This document shows positions 12,496 to 25,640 of a DNA stretch of 64,000 nucleotides, one piece after another. How positions within the stretch are numbered: position 1 is the first letter of the stretch; every line of letters starts with the position of its first letter. The position numbers and the translations under genes are program-made. The notes under the pieces are model-generated. The model was not told the origin of the DNA. It made no database searches and saw only the letters and a program-made list of their open reading frames with translations. Location of the stretch: NCBI GenBank assembly GCA_034440615.1, contig JAOTOM010005112.1, forward strand, positions 870,001 to 934,000, written 5' to 3'. Origin of the DNA: Ashinkailepas kermadecensis. Its lineage: Eukaryota; Arthropoda; Thecostraca; Neolepadidae.

Positions 12496-13260
12496 CGCCT
12501 CCCAGCATCGCGCCGCCGTTAGTGCGCAAATTGTGGTGACAACACAAGGGTGGTTAATGTTTGCTCTCCGCACCCAGCACCTTACCATGGTAGACGTCAA
12601 CAAAACTTTTGTGAGTTATTGGGAGCGGTCACTGTAGTGCAGGTATCGCATCAATTTGAATAGTCGTTATGGATATTCTAATGTTTCGCTCACGGGTGGA
12701 GCTAGAAGCAATTGCCATGGGCGTCGCCACAGATATTGGACATGGAGGGGCGACGAGAACGTTTTAGGTCGATTTTTTTTTAGAGCAATGCCGTAGGTGT
12801 ATTGCTTCACTCCATGCAGTTTGGAGGTATGCACCCACGCGTCCCCCGTCGTGGCGACGCCCAATACCATTGCTTGAATAGGCCTTAGCTGTATGAGATG
12901 TGAAGATCCAAAGAGAACGTGGGTGCATGTGGCGGGTCTGTAGGGTTCACACGCAACATGGAAGCATAGACAAGCTTTTCTTGACACTAAGATGGATTGC
13001 TTCCGTCAACAAGATAGGGAAGACAAAATAAGATCACCCTCACAGTATCCACTTGCCCTCATGCATTACTGCATCACCCAATATACCTTCGTCATGTACA
13101 TTGCTGTGGACAGCTTACTCCCCCAGAAAGCAGCCATGCTGTTGCCGTAAATTCCAAATTACCCCAAGCAGTAAACACCGTTCAGCACGCGTAATATTAA
13201 CGGACGATCTATTAGGTTTCGCTAGTCACGGTCACTAGATGGAGACCTGCCGCTGGATCT
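12496..13260. other. intron 1: plain block
   Basis: Mixed composition, with no repeat array or coding signature recognised. Confidence 0.55.
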
Positions 13261-13608
13261 GTTGTTCCATGTCCACCGGTGCGGTCCCGACCCGATTGAC
13301 CCCCCCCCTCCTCCATCTGACCGGCCTGAGCCGCGGGCGTCGGTGGGCGGCGGCACGTCAACCACACCGGCAGTGACCACAGGAAACCGGCGGCGACTCA
13401 GAAAACCAATAAAGTAGCTGGCGGCCAATATTTGCGCGCCGGTGGCGCTGGACGAGGCGGGCGTGTTTGTCGCCCGGGCGCGCTTTGTTCCTGCGCGCAC
13501 CGGGCGCGCCCGGAAGGCGCAGCCGTCTCGCTGTGTAAACCGGAGATTAGGCGTCCGGCCGTGCGGCGGCTGTGGACGCGTCGGCCGGCACGCCGTGTTG
13601 GCGCTCCC
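13261..13608. other. CpG-rich island
   Basis: GC-rich, with a C-run at 13301-13311 and an AT-rich interruption around 13405-13435 (AACCAATAAAG, GGCCAATATTTG). It could be a regulatory island; no coding evidence. Confidence 0.4.
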
Positions 13609-13790
13609 GGTCAGAGGACACGCGTGACTCTGGCCTTCACCGTCAGAGGACACGCGTGACTCTGGCCTTCACCGTCAGAGGACACGCGTGACTCTGGCCT
13701 TCACCGTCAGAGGACACGCGTGACTCCGGCCTTCGCCGTCAGAGGATGAGACGGGTGACTGGCCTTCACCGTCAGAGGACACGGGTTGAC
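13609..13790. repeat. 32-bp minisatellite
   Basis: Five to six copies of a 32-bp unit containing GTCAGAGGACACGCGTGACT. The first four are nearly identical and the last two are diverged or shortened. Confidence 0.9.
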
Positions 13791-14974
13791 CGCGCGTCGC
13801 ACCTTCAGTGGACCTGGGGCGGGCCCTTCATCTCTGCAGAATCTGTTCGTGTTGCACTTGTCACACGGATCGGAGGCCCTGCTTCTGACGCAACCCGGCA
13901 CTGGTACCGCGATGCCAGGTACCAGAAGGTCCGCAGACCATGCTGAGACCGGACGGCACGGAATTGTGAGAACGCACCCAAAGCATGCACATGCCGACAC
14001 ACAGGCACTAGGATTGTACCTTCGAAGCAATGACATTCTTGCGGCATACTGCTTCATCCAGCAATAGAGGATGACGATGCCTACTTAGTTCAATTAATCC
14101 CCATTTCCACGTTCCAACTAGGTAGGGCCTGTGGTGCTGCAGTGCCTGTCCAGACCTGCAGACCCACTCAGCCACATGCAAGCCTGTCAGCTGAGCAAAT
14201 CCCGCCAGTGCAGCCATACAGGGCGGGTTAGCACAATGATGTTCACAGCGCACGCCAGCGCGCGTAAACATCCCGTCTCCCGAGAGGAAGTGTGCATAAC
14301 AGCGCCGGCTCAATATCCCTGCTGCGACACGCTTCCTTGGAGCTCGACTGGACTGCGTGATTTGCGGAATCTCCGGAGGAGGGGGGGGGGGGGCGCTTCA
14401 CTGCCAGGAACCGTCGGCAGCGGCCGTTTCGGGTGATAAAAGCGACTGGACGAGAAGTGAATTAAGTGAGATAAGTGTGCGATTTGTGCGAACTCTGGGT
14501 GATTATAAAATATTGGCAATTGTCTTCGGTGGTCTTTTTTTTGCTATCCAGGAGGCTAAGTAGATGCATTACTTTGGGACTAGGGAGATTGTCCCTCCGA
14601 TATTTCCTAAATGTGGATTTGTCGGTCCGAATTTCGTGGGATAAGTGGGCAAGTGAACGTTATTTGTTTTTTAATTGCATTCTGTTTCCGTTTTTTGGTC
14701 CAACTTGTCACGCCCCAGGTTATACTTTTCTCTTCCCGGCTATTTTTTTCTCAAAATACAACCATGGGAGGCAGTAGCGACAGATTCAACCCATGGAGAG
14801 TGAAAATAGCACGCTAATAATGATAGGCATACTGATGCATTATTTGTGGCTTTTATACAACTATTTGGCCATTCCGTTTTGGGATATGATACCACAGTAT
14901 GCTTGTGGCTTCAATGCAACCTTTTGTGCATTTTCTGGTGTTAGATATGGGAGATAGTCTCAGGATAAATGGTT
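13791..14974. other. intron 1: plain block with G homopolymer
   Basis: Non-repetitive apart from a run of about 14 G at 14380-14393. No gene recognised. Confidence 0.55.
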
Positions 14975-15115
14975 GAAACGCAAAATATCGAGTAGATCAA
15001 CATCGAAAGCGAAATATTGAAGGCGCAAAATAGGGAATGTGCAAAATATCGGAAACGCTAAGTATTCAAATGCAAAATATCGAACGCACAAAATATACAG
15101 CACACAATATTTATA
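14975..15115. repeat. degenerate AT-rich repeats (GCAAAATATCGAA)
   Basis: About eight decayed copies of a unit of 16-20 bases around GCAAAATATCG. Spacing is irregular. Confidence 0.6.
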
Positions 15116-18060
15116 ATGAAAGTACTTTGAACGGCCAAGTCCGGTCACTCTCGCCACGTAATCTCCCGTGTCTATATTCTCCTTTATCATTCAACTTTTA
15201 AGTTGAAAGGCAGCTTTCACTTACTGCTCTATATAGGACAAATGGCAGCACCACACCTGAACGTGAAACATACAGTGGTCAAACACATCCTTGTTTGCCA
15301 ATGCTACAATTTAATTTTACTTATTTCCCCAAATTATAAATAGGTAGGCAGGGTGCCATTCCATACCCGTGTGACCTAATTAGGTTAAACTCCAGAGATG
15401 AGAAGTAGGTCATAGTAGCAAGTCAGGGTAAGTCATACCACTCCCCGCTCGTGTTTCTTGCTGTACAGATCTCGCCACCGGATATTAGTAAATGATGTTC
15501 CTGGAGCCCTCTCAGACAAATAACAAAACTAGTAACGTCGTCGAGGACTCTAGAAAAGGCCGTGCTTAGGTGTTAGTGAGGACTAATAATAGGATTGTGC
15601 GGGGATACTAATAATAGCGGGGAACTAATATTTATGTAATCTTGCATGTATTCTCCCATTAATTAAGTAACTACTAACTACTACCGCACTAAAGAAAAGA
15701 AACGAATACCAAACAAGTGAAAGACGAGAAAACACGATACAAGAAAACAAAATATCAGAATAAGACAAGCAGATCATCATGCTAGTACATTATTGTCACT
15801 GACATTCATTGCAGAAGTTAATATTTTATATTAATGTATTGTCTGACAGGTTTTTTTTCTCAACATGATCTTATCTCTAGGTACATCTTTAATTCTACGG
15901 ATCTGAGAGTAGATTATCCTGTCCAGGATTTTGGTGCAATAAAGGGTAATGGAAACATCCTATACATCGTATGCATGCTATGTAATGTTATGTATACATA
16001 TAAAAACATACACAACATTGTGTATGACTCCCACACAATATGCGGGAAGAACTGGGTGATAAAGTCATAAACCGTTCAGATTTAATAAGAGCCACAGAGG
16101 CTCATCTGAGTTAAGCCTGTAAAGGGAAGATACTATAAGCCTGGACAAAAAGATACCCAGCACCACAGCCAATACCACATCCTCAATTCCAAAGGAACTA
16201 TACAAACAACATCCTACACACTCACCAATACCTATCTACCTATTACTCCATCACTCCATACCTATTACCCTATTCACTCCATCCCGCGCAACACACGCGT
16301 TGCGTGTGTTGCAATATCATCTTCCTGCAATCTCAATGTTAGTCTTTATTTTCCTCCCTTAATTCACTCTTCAAATTCACATCTTTCGCAGAATTGGTCT
16401 CCCCACCTACATTCATTATGAAACCTCTCACCCACATCAAGATTATGCTCGTATTCTATAATCCTGAGCTTCATTTTGCAAGTCGCATGGTTCGTAGTAC
16501 CTATATTAGGTAAACAAATTGCGAAAAGACCACATACACATTATAAGTTACTCCAGGTTATGGAATCATAGCGGGGATGGTCAAACTGATGGTGAATTTA
16601 ACCTGTGGGGCAAATGTAAATCATAAACATTTGTCAAGAGCAACATGTAACACTCTATTTTGTATTGGAGATGACACTAAAATACAAATAGAAGGAATGA
16701 AATAGTATAGTAGATTAAGCGTAAATTATATCCATATCAAGCGGATAATTCATCCCCAAAAAATTATTCTTACGCCATTTAATGTTCAGAATACAACAAC
16801 TATTTATTTGCAGAATTATAGTACATGCCTTCTTACTTGCCTTTTGCTCCGTTTGAAGTGGCCTCTGTTCGTAATAACTACCAGTCCTGGCTAAATTATG
16901 AGAACAAATAAGTAGTAATACAAATGTCGTTCACGAACATCGCTATAGTTTATCGCCATTTATTGATTTTCAGGCACCGTGCAGTCATTGAAGCTTCACA
17001 GCGCAATAAGTCAATTATCCCGTTCAATACAGCACCTCTGACAACATTGGTCATCTTACTATATATCATGAGATGAATTGCCACACTGAGCTAAGGAGAA
17101 TCAGGGGGTAGCTTTGAGTTTGGCAATGTCAAATGATATAGTTGTGTAAGGAGAGCAAACGTAAGTCTGTTTTCCTGAACAAAATAGCTCTGATCATGTC
17201 ATGGGGTGTTGTGTTTGTGCTTCTGAAACATTTATCGCAGGAATTATGCATACTCAGCTGGAGGAGGCAATGCTGACGATCGGAAGAATCGGCAAGCTGA
17301 GGGAGCAAGCGCCCCCTCAACTAGATACGATTTTTTTTCACCGACCCTGCTACGTACCTATGTAGGTAAGGAAATACCAACATAATTTTCGTGGTAGCAA
17401 AGCATGTCCCGCTTCTTAGAAAGAAATTGAGAATTAGTTGTGTTATTTGCGTCCATTTCGTCGCCGGTGTAGTATCATACAACATATAATTTGCTGTACT
17501 CCATGCATATTAATTAATCTTGTTTTCATGGCTATTAGGAAGAGATGCAACATGTCACTTATTACCATCGGTTAATGCTGCACTAGTCGACTACCATGTT
17601 GATGCCATATGCAATGTTGGTGTTTTTTTATTAGAGACATATTTTCTGATAGGCAACTGAGCACTATTAATGCAAAGCTAGATTTATATAAAGCTTCATA
17701 TGGGGTACAAAATTGTGTTAGGGTTCGCATGAAAATTACACCTACGGAGCTTCGCTTGGCAGCCTTCCCCGGTACTGGGTCAACACAGAAATCGGGGCCA
17801 AAAGGTAGTCTTGACCACCCATAATTGTGACAGAGAGAAGACGAGAACCGATCCATGCCTCCTACCCTAATCTGCCTCTCATGATACCAGGGTGAAACAG
17901 CCTATGGTTTTACCGATGGGTTCCCTGGTAGAAAACACGGACTCCAATCGTAGATGGTGGTCTCTAGAATGGAAGGAGATAATGCTCTCTGAGTACAGTT
18001 CAGCCAAGTAGAAAGGTGTTCTGATTATGTTCTGATTTCCACTACATAATTTGACCCTTA
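15116..18060. other. intron 1: AT-rich block
   Basis: 2.9 kb of AT-rich sequence with a low-complexity ACC/ATT patch at 16160-16290. No gene, RNA or complete mobile element recognised. Confidence 0.6.
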
Positions 18061-18610
18061 AATTGCCTGATAATGTACTGGCCACCGGCGCCACCACCGC
18101 CACCACGCAGACCCAGTGCACCCCTGCCCTCATCATGTCCCCACATTTGTCCAGCTCACGGCTGGCGGCCGTTTTTGTCGTCCGGCCGGGGTTACCTGAC
18201 CGACGGAGACCGTACAGTTTACGTCGGATTAATCAGCCGGCTCGGCGGGCGGTGTCGGACCCGGCACGTCTGCCCTCGCGCACGCCGTCGGCTGAGCATC
18301 TGGTCCGGTGACGGCCGCCGACGGCGCCGGCCAGCGCTGCGCCACACTGCCGCTGCAGCTGCAGTCCTCTCCTTGCCGCGGCCGTACCACCGCGATCGTC
18401 TGGTGGCAGCGACCGCGATCGCCAGTGCTACTAGAGAATTCCAAGCCACCTGCTGCTGCATCACCCACGCCCTCACACATCTAATGCTGCACCAGCACAC
18501 GTGGTGCAGCTGCAGTCTGGGTGTGGCATCCTATTGCTGCGCGACACGCACCGCCACGCCACGCTGCAGAGTGCAGCGCTGCCAGTACCAATCCAATCTG
18601 CACGCGCCAT
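18061..18610. other. CpG-rich island
   Basis: GC-rich, with GCC runs and several CTGCAG/CAGCTG sites (18350-18365). Open frames on both strands follow composition and show no family motif. Confidence 0.4.
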
Positions 18611-18795
18611 AACGAGGCCTCTCATGTTTAATCAGTCAATGAAGCCAATGAACTCAATGTCAATCAAGTCAATTATGCTTCGCTGAATGTCATAGGGTAA
18701 ACAGAGAAGCGGGAAAACATGACGAGCATAAAGATACGCTTTGGTATACAAAGCACTTCGTATATTGGCAATTGGTAAGGATTGGATTGGACAGA

Positions 18796-19085
18796 GTCAG
18801 GTACAGGTACAGGGACAGGGACAGACGGAGACAGACAGAGACAGACAGAGACACACAGAGACACACAGAGACAGACAGAGACAGAGACAGAGACAGAGAC
18901 AGAGACAGAGAGAGAGACAGAGCAGAGACAGGAGACAGAGACAGAGGAAAGAGACAGAGACAGAGGGGGAGAGAGAGAGAGAGGGGGAGGGGAGGAGAGA
19001 GAGAGAGGGGGGAGAGAGAGAGAGATAGGGGGAGGGGAGGGAGAGAGAGAGAGAGGGAGGGAGGAGGGATGAAGAGAGGGGAGGG
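18796..19085. repeat. (GACAGA)n / (GA)n microsatellite
   Basis: A compound purine microsatellite: hexamer GACAGA units grade into GAGA and GGGGAGAGA runs. It yields meaningless charged ORFs on + and Ser/Leu ORFs on -. Confidence 0.95.
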
Positions 19086-20014
19086 AGATAAATAGGAAGA
19101 GATCTCCATCTCTTCCTATGCAGCGGTATGGTTGATAGCTTATCTCTTGAAGCACGATTCTAACCACAGACTGCCATGCGGTCCTGTTTTTACATATCCG
19201 ACTTTTTGTCGGACGCGATTGTTTCTCCCAGCTCTGATTGGACGCGATGAGGGAGGCTGCTGTGATTTACGGTGGAATAATTTCCAAAAGTTAGGGGTCA
19301 GAAGCATGAAATATGCATAAGGTTCGAGGTAGAATGGCCGCGCACAAACAGATATTGGGCGGACGAATGCAAACAAGGCGACCATTTGCATAACGACAGA
19401 GGAGCGTTATGAAGAATGCGATTGGGCCTCAAAGCCGTCATCGTCTTGTCGGTGGAACATCATGCGCCATTTTGTGATGTTCCCATGCCTCGGCAGCACA
19501 GGGATAATGGGGTCAGAATGGCTGACCTCCGTCGAAAGTCGTGACCTACGGTGGGGTCAAAGGGGATGGCCTCTGTCGTGACCCTGCGGTCAAAAAGTGC
19601 CACTTCTTGAATCGTGCCTTGGGTTGATTTTCTGCCAAACACTTCCTCACAGCATAAACTGTAACGGGACGCTAATGAACGGAAAATCAGTTTCTAACGA
19701 CCTGTCGGAGTGGCGGAGGTCAAATGCAAACATGGGCTGCACTAAACTCTCTGAAGCAACACGATTACTATACCATTTGTCCAGCTCAGCATGGGTGCAT
19801 GCAACGAGCAGCTATCAAATCTGTTCCGTCCACAATATGGCAAATGTTCATGTTTGTGGCGCTTACGTTGCCGGAAAGAAGCAGCTAGATGTGGTGTAAA
19901 TATGTAATCATATTTGCGTTAGATTGCGCTGGGTCGTGTTTTGTCAGAGAAGCAGGTGTCAGAAACTGTCGCCTGCTCCAATGATGTCAGAATGGCGATG
20001 TTCTCCAGTGCCAA
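19086..20014. other. intron 1: plain block
   Basis: No array or gene recognised. Some short GGTCA/TGACC words lie at 19510-19590. Confidence 0.5.
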
Positions 20015-20225
20015 GGGGCAGCTCCAGTCGGCCCCAGTCAGCTCCAATCAGCTCCAGTAAGCTCCAGATAGCTCCGGTCACCAGAGAACCTCGGGAAAAC
20101 TCCACTCACCATAGGACCTCGTGACAGTTCCAGTCAGCATGGGTCCCCGGGTCATTTCCTGTCACCAGGGAATCTCCGCGGCAGCTCCGGTCAGCAGAGA
20201 ATTCCGGGGCAGCTCTGATCACCAG
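20015..20225. repeat. degenerate CAGCTCCAGT repeats
   Basis: Short repeats of about 11 bases (CAGCTCCAGTC) grade into diverged longer units that share CAGCTCCGGTCACCAGAG. Confidence 0.65.
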
Positions 20226-20240
20226 AGGATTATGTCGTAT

Positions 20241-20394
20241 ACTTTTGAGGGGGCAAATTTCCCCTCAATGTTGGCTTTTCCACCAATAATTTAAACTTTT
20301 ACATGGAACACTGGAGTGTGCCTACCTCCCATCCATTTGGGCGCGCCCATTGCCTTCATGTATTGTGACCACTCCCCCAATAGTTTTCAGAAAT
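20241..20394 (-). repeat. dispersed repeat family A, copy 1
   Basis: The reverse complement matches two + strand copies at 41327-41524 and 48921-49101. Shared blocks are CATGAAGGCAATGGG, CCAAATGGATTGG-like, TTAAATTATTGG and GCCAACATTGAGGGG. Copies are diverged and contain no coding capacity, so this is probably a short non-autonomous mobile element or the end of a longer one. Confidence 0.7.
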
Positions 20395-20401
20395 AAATGT
20401 C

Positions 20402-20660
20402 CGTGTCCCCACCCATAGCCACCTCGATCCTGGGGCGTCCCCAACCATCACAGCCTCGACCCTGTGGCGTCCCCTCCATCACCACCTCAGCCCCAAAGCG
20501 TTCCTACTCTTCACCACCCTCACCCTGGGACGTCCCCATCGATCACTACCTCGACCCTGGGGCATCCCATTGATCACCGCCTCGACCGTGGGGCTTCCAC
20601 ACAGATCACCATCTCAACCCCTGTAGTGGTTCTTCTGGTCACCGCCCTGACATTGGGTGT
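20402..20660. repeat. degenerate 31-36-bp tandem repeats
   Basis: About eight diverged units built on ATCACCACCTCGACC followed by CTGGGGCGTCCC. Confidence 0.65.
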
Positions 20661-21000
20661 CTCTCCTCATCGCCGTTGGCTTCCTCTTTGTGCCTGGTTT
20701 CCCCGTCCAGCGGTTGGGCTTCCCTTATTCCCATTGTTCCTCCTCATCAGTCACAAATTGATGCTGACATTTCCTTCCTCGTCCCTTGTGATTTCCTTCC
20801 TTGTGGCCATATGCTTCCTGGGTATGTCCTGTGTTCTTACCCAGGGAAGCAGTAATACCCTATTTTTTTTTTGGGGGGGGGAGAAGCATCCTTGCTGATA
20901 GATCCGAGAATGAGGATCCCCATCACACCCCGTTCCTAGTGTCCGCACTGTACCAAGCGTGCCCACTTCCAATGTGTTCCGCCTTTCGCCTGCCGCCCGA
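20661..21000. other. intron 1: T/C-rich block with T(n)G(n) run
   Basis: Contains a homopolymer T then G run at 20862-20881. No gene recognised; the 144-codon open frame over 20464-20898 crosses the repeats and is not credible. Confidence 0.5.
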
Positions 21001-21060
21001 TACGGTCTCGACTCTCGCCGACTCTCACGATACGGTCTCGACTCTCGCCGACTCTCACGC
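21001..21060. repeat. 30-bp direct duplication
   Basis: Two tandem copies of a 30-bp unit starting ATACGGTCTCGACTCTCGCC. Confidence 0.8.
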
Positions 21061-22030
21061 GGCGCGGAATGTCGTGGTTGGCGTGAAATTTTACGACACC
21101 GCGTCCATCACCGGTCCGAAAGGCTTGAATATGGCGGCGGACGCCGGCCGGCCGGTGGGCCGGTTCCCACGGCGGCTTTATAGTCGCCTCGGTCGGCTGA
21201 TGCGGCGCCCGGTCGGGCCGCGGTGGCCATTTACAGGGGCGGCTCGCGGTCGCAACAGGCATGACAGGTATGCCCAGTGTCCACTGTGTCGCGATCCCGG
21301 CGGCCCAGAGGTCCGTGCCGACCGCGCTCCGCTGGGCGGCCACATCCGTGTTGTGACCTGACCTGACCTGGCCTGACCAGTCCTGGCCGACAGTCCGACG
21401 TTAGTCGACAGAGAAGCTAGCCATCCGGTAGCCGCTGGCTGGCTTGGAATTATTCCTAGATATATTGGAGCGGAGCTTTTGAAGCGGAGCGTGGCAGTAC
21501 CCAGTCGGCCAGTGCAGTGGCCAGTTGGATCGGTCCGAGGCACCAGCGGTCTCTGGGCTTGTCTGACAAGCCAGCGGTCTATGCAGGACATTCTAAGCAG
21601 GTCGTGGCCGCTGCCGAGCTGTCTAATCAGCCAGTGATCACTGAACCATCCTTACCGGCCATCGGTCACCGCGGCTCTCAGCCATCCCTACCGGCGAGCG
21701 GTCGCCGCGGCTGGCTGCAACACCGGCAGCTATTTTCCCACGTTTTTCAGGGTTGGCGAGGGCCATAAACGGCCGCCCGGTGGTGGGCCTGAGAGGTGGC
21801 GCGCCCACCTGAGATGGGCGGATAAGTGACAAATGACAGCCGAGCGGAGCGACGCGTTTATGGCAGCCAGGTATGCTCGGGTCGGGGCGGTCATCACCAC
21901 ACGTCCACGGTACGGGCGGCCGCGGGAACACCCCGCCGCGCCCCCTGCGCCCTGGTGTTGCACACTGCGGGTGTCTGTGATTCAATGGCATGGTCCACGC
22001 ACGTTGCCTGACTCACGATTTGAGTGATCC
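21061..22030. other. CpG-rich island with TGACC run and 36-bp duplication
   Basis: CpG-rich over 21060-21345 and 21740-21960. TGACCTGACCTGACC lies at 21356-21370. A 36-bp imperfect duplication lies at about 21656-21715 (ATCGGTCACCGCGGCT-like). No coding evidence. Confidence 0.45.
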
Positions 22031-24724
22031 GACGGGGCCAGGCGATCTGAGTGGTCGTGAGTCAGACACGCTTCCGGTGTCGAAACGTGAGGCAGCTACA
22101 TGTTTCGTAGAACGACAGTCGTTGGAGCTTGAGTTCAACACAGAAAGATGCTTCCTACGGATTTGAAGTATTTTACGCATTTAGAAGCAAAATGTATTCA
22201 ACTAGTTTCAAATGCACCAATCGACAATGACAAACCAGACATATTGGCTCAGTCCTCAATACTGTCACCTGCGGTTTTACAACATAGCTTTATAATGTCT
22301 GTGCCTGGATGAAATAGCGTTCGTGGTACCAACATCAAAGTCAGAATATGGTTCAGTTATCACACATGACTCTAAGATCACAAAATATACGAATATTGAT
22401 TTAACAAGAGTACTTCCAAGCACGTCCATGTCTCCTAATTACCGCCTCCAGAGTTTGTCCTTGAAATAACCGTCGGTACTGAGAGAACATCTCCACACGA
22501 ACCAAATTTTGGCAGCAATAATGGACAAAAAAACTTCGCCGGTGCATAGGTACATAACATATGGTTTGGGTTTGTTTTATGTGCCAATAGCCGAAAGGTA
22601 CGGTTTGGGCTTAGTAAGAAGAAGCATGAAACGGCTTCGGAATTGGGGAGGCTATCTGACACGTATGCTCTGGGTACAAAACTCGTACATACTACCTAAT
22701 AACCACGAATCATAGTACCTATTACTCAGAAATCAACATTCAACGTCTTCTACTACCCAGATTGGTATCCCTTGGGTCAATCAGCACTGCAATGGATCAT
22801 TTATGGACCTCGGATCGGCACCGACAGGTGTGCACATTGCATGCTGGCGGTCCGCTGCCATGTGAGCATGACTTCAGATTGGCAGGACTTATTCTCCCCA
22901 CGAAAAAAGCGTGACCGAAGAAGCATATACCACGGACACAGCCTACGAAAATGCCGGGTTTATGCATTTTCCTAGAACGACTGGCGGCGAAAGTGTTGGC
23001 GCGGTATTCCGGTATGGACTGAATAGAAAACCCATTTACTCCCAATTCATACGAATGTAATATTCACTGCACAGGTTACCGCGAGCATTCATGTAGAAGC
23101 AGTGAGATAAGCTGAGTATTTAAGTCGACGGTGTGACAGCATGCCACATCTTTCTCCCAAATGTGGAACCGAAATTGCCGAAAGTGGGATTTATGCGTTG
23201 CATCAGCTTTTAAGTCAGGTTCATAGTCAGCCTTCCATGTTCACCGATTCCTTCAATGATCATTATTCTAGATCTTAAACACGGTTATAACGATTACTGA
23301 AGACGATTACCTATATTAATCTTCAATGCCATGATATTGCATGAAAATATTTTACTGAAGATGTCCTTCGTCTTCCTCATTGCATCGCTGTCGATAAGTT
23401 GTCATGCCTGTGATTTGCTTCGTGAAGCACTACCGACAAAAATGCAAGGCGCGCGGCAGATCTTCCTATTGCACGGGTGTACATCAACAAAACACCCGTA
23501 TATTTTGCAAGGGGGGGCCAGGCAATGTTACGCAATATTTTCCACCAAGAACATGCGAGCATGTTGTGCAAACTCCTCGGCATTTGAGAAATGGACCTGG
23601 ATTTTAGCAGGTAAAGGGGGGTTATAACCCCCTGGGTGCGCCATTGATGTAGAAGTGATAATTATCATTCGCTGTCGACCGCCGCAGTCCCCGCAAGCCA
23701 ACCAGGGTCGGGAGACTGCAGCACGTGAACACAACACGACGGAGACTGCTGCTCAACACAAGCAAATAACCAAACTGTAATCGGACAGGGTTGCCGGGCC
23801 GCCACTGGGGCAGGGAAGCCACAACTAGAGCTGCAAAGCTGTCAGGACAGAAATGGCTACTGGATCCTCATTAAAGTTTACTGTAGAAGAATTTCTACAT
23901 CACTTTCAAATATAAATATATCAAGTTGGCATTCCTATTTCCTGGGCGCTTCTCTCGAAGCTGTCTCAGCAGTGTATATATAATGTGTCCATCACTATCA
24001 AATATATGTTTGCTTGCCATTTTGTGCGGCGTATGCACTGCCACAGAATGGCGCTGCCGGGATTTTCCTAATGGAAGGCCCAACCCCAAAAAGTACAATC
24101 TCATCGAGACTGCTCTCGGCGCGTGTGTATATTTTCTTTAGTGTGCCGGGCCGAGACCACCCCCTCCCCCTTGGCTGCGGCTCTGCTGCCAGAAGATGAA
24201 TTTTAGTTTCAGGTCTACAACTATACCCTTGGGCCCATTATCTACCAATTGAAATTTGGAATACCCAGCTTCGTTGAGGGTGCAGTAGGTGTAACCTTGC
24301 CAACACACGAACTAGTGAAATGGTTGAACTAGCTCCTCAACGCGTCAGGACGATTTCCTTGTGATCGAACAGGTGCTAACACTCACTATCACCAGATCAG
24401 CGTCCAGATGACGCAATAAAACAGACTCGAAACAGACCAAGTCCATGAGAACACCAGCAATGCAGCAGAGCTCTCTTTTCGGTGTAACTCGCATCAGCCT
24501 GAGTAAAAGCATAAGCAAATCGGAAACCGTTTCTGGTAAGTGCAGACGAAGAGAGTGCAGGCCGAGCTCTTTGATGGAGCCCTCTTTTCATTCTGCTGGG
24601 CAGCATGTGGTCCCACGGCGCGGACGCGCCACTATTTGCGCTCCATTGACAGACGCGTCTGTTTGAGGTGCGTCTGCCGTGTCTGTTTGGACTGATCGCT
24701 GGCTGTGTGAAAGGGCGCTGACCA
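22031..24724. other. intron 1: plain AT-richer block
   Basis: No tandem array or gene recognised. G-runs near 23510 and 23616-23626, and the C-rich block at 24150-24180, look like remnants of dispersed repeats ending in CCCTTGGCTGCG-type sequence (compare 38890-38920). I cannot assign a family. Confidence 0.5.
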
Positions 24725-24975
24725 GAGACAGCAGCGGCACTGGAGACAGCAGCGGCAGCTGGAAGCGGCAGCGGCAGCTGGAGACAGCATCGGTAGCTGG
24801 AGGCAGCAACGGCAGCTGGAGACAGCAGCGGCAGCTGGAGGCATCAGCGGCAGCTGGAGGCTGTAGCGGCAGTTGGAGGCAGCAGCGGCAGCTGGAGACA
24901 GCAGCGGGGCAGCTGGATACAGCAGCGACAGTTGGAGGCAGCAGTGGCACATGGAGGCAGCAGCGGCAGCTGGAT
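24725..24975. repeat. 19-bp minisatellite (CAGCTGGAG core)
   Basis: About 13 copies of GGCAGCTGGAGACAGCAGC and variants. As with the 16-bp array, each unit carries CAGCTG. The 19-bp length rotates the frame, so several minus frames are open (Cys/Leu/Pro-rich, spurious). Confidence 0.93.
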
Positions 24976-25189
24976 AGTGGTCACCGTCAAGAGCGTCAGC
25001 TGGAAACCGGAGCGACAGTCACGAACCGACAATCCGTAGGGGCAACAACTGGATGTTGGCGATCCTCGAGAGCAACAGCTGCCAGCTGATGACCCTTAGG
25101 AGCAACAACTGGAGGTAAGAGCAACAGCTGCAGATCGCCACGACAGTCTGACGCTGATGTTGGTCAGAATCAGAAGACATACTGACAGT

Positions 25190-25640
25190 CGTCTGGACCA
25201 AAAGACAGACAGACTGACAGTCATCTGAATCAGAAGACGCACAAACTGACAGTCGTCTAGACCAGAAGAGAGACAAGCTGACAGTCGTTTGGACCAGAAT
25301 ACAGACAGACTGCCAGTTGTCTGGACCAGAAGAGAGACAAGCTGATAGTCGTCTGGACGAGAAGACAGACAAGCTGACAGTCGTCTGGACCAGAAGACAG
25401 ACAAGCTGATAATCGTCTGGACGAGAAGACAGACAAGCTGACAGTTGTCTGGACCATAAGACGGACAGACGTACAGACGGACAGACGGACAGTTGTTTGG
25501 ACCAGAAGACAGACAAGCTGGCAGTCGTCAGGACCAGAAGATGGACAGGCTGGCAGTCACCTGGACCGGAGAGTCAGCAGAACGATAGTCGTCTGGACCG
25601 AAAAGTCAGCAAAACGACAGACATCAGGACCGGAAAATCA
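25190..25640. repeat. 32-bp minisatellite (GTCTGGACCAGAAGACAGAC)
   Basis: About 13 copies of a 32-bp unit with core GTCTGGACCAGAAGACAGAC, including a short CAGACGGA expansion at 25460-25490. It becomes degenerate after 25560. Confidence 0.93.

Noticed and set aside
20464..20898. 144-codon + strand gene
   Set aside because: Starts inside degenerate tandem repeats and ends in a T/G homopolymer; no motif.
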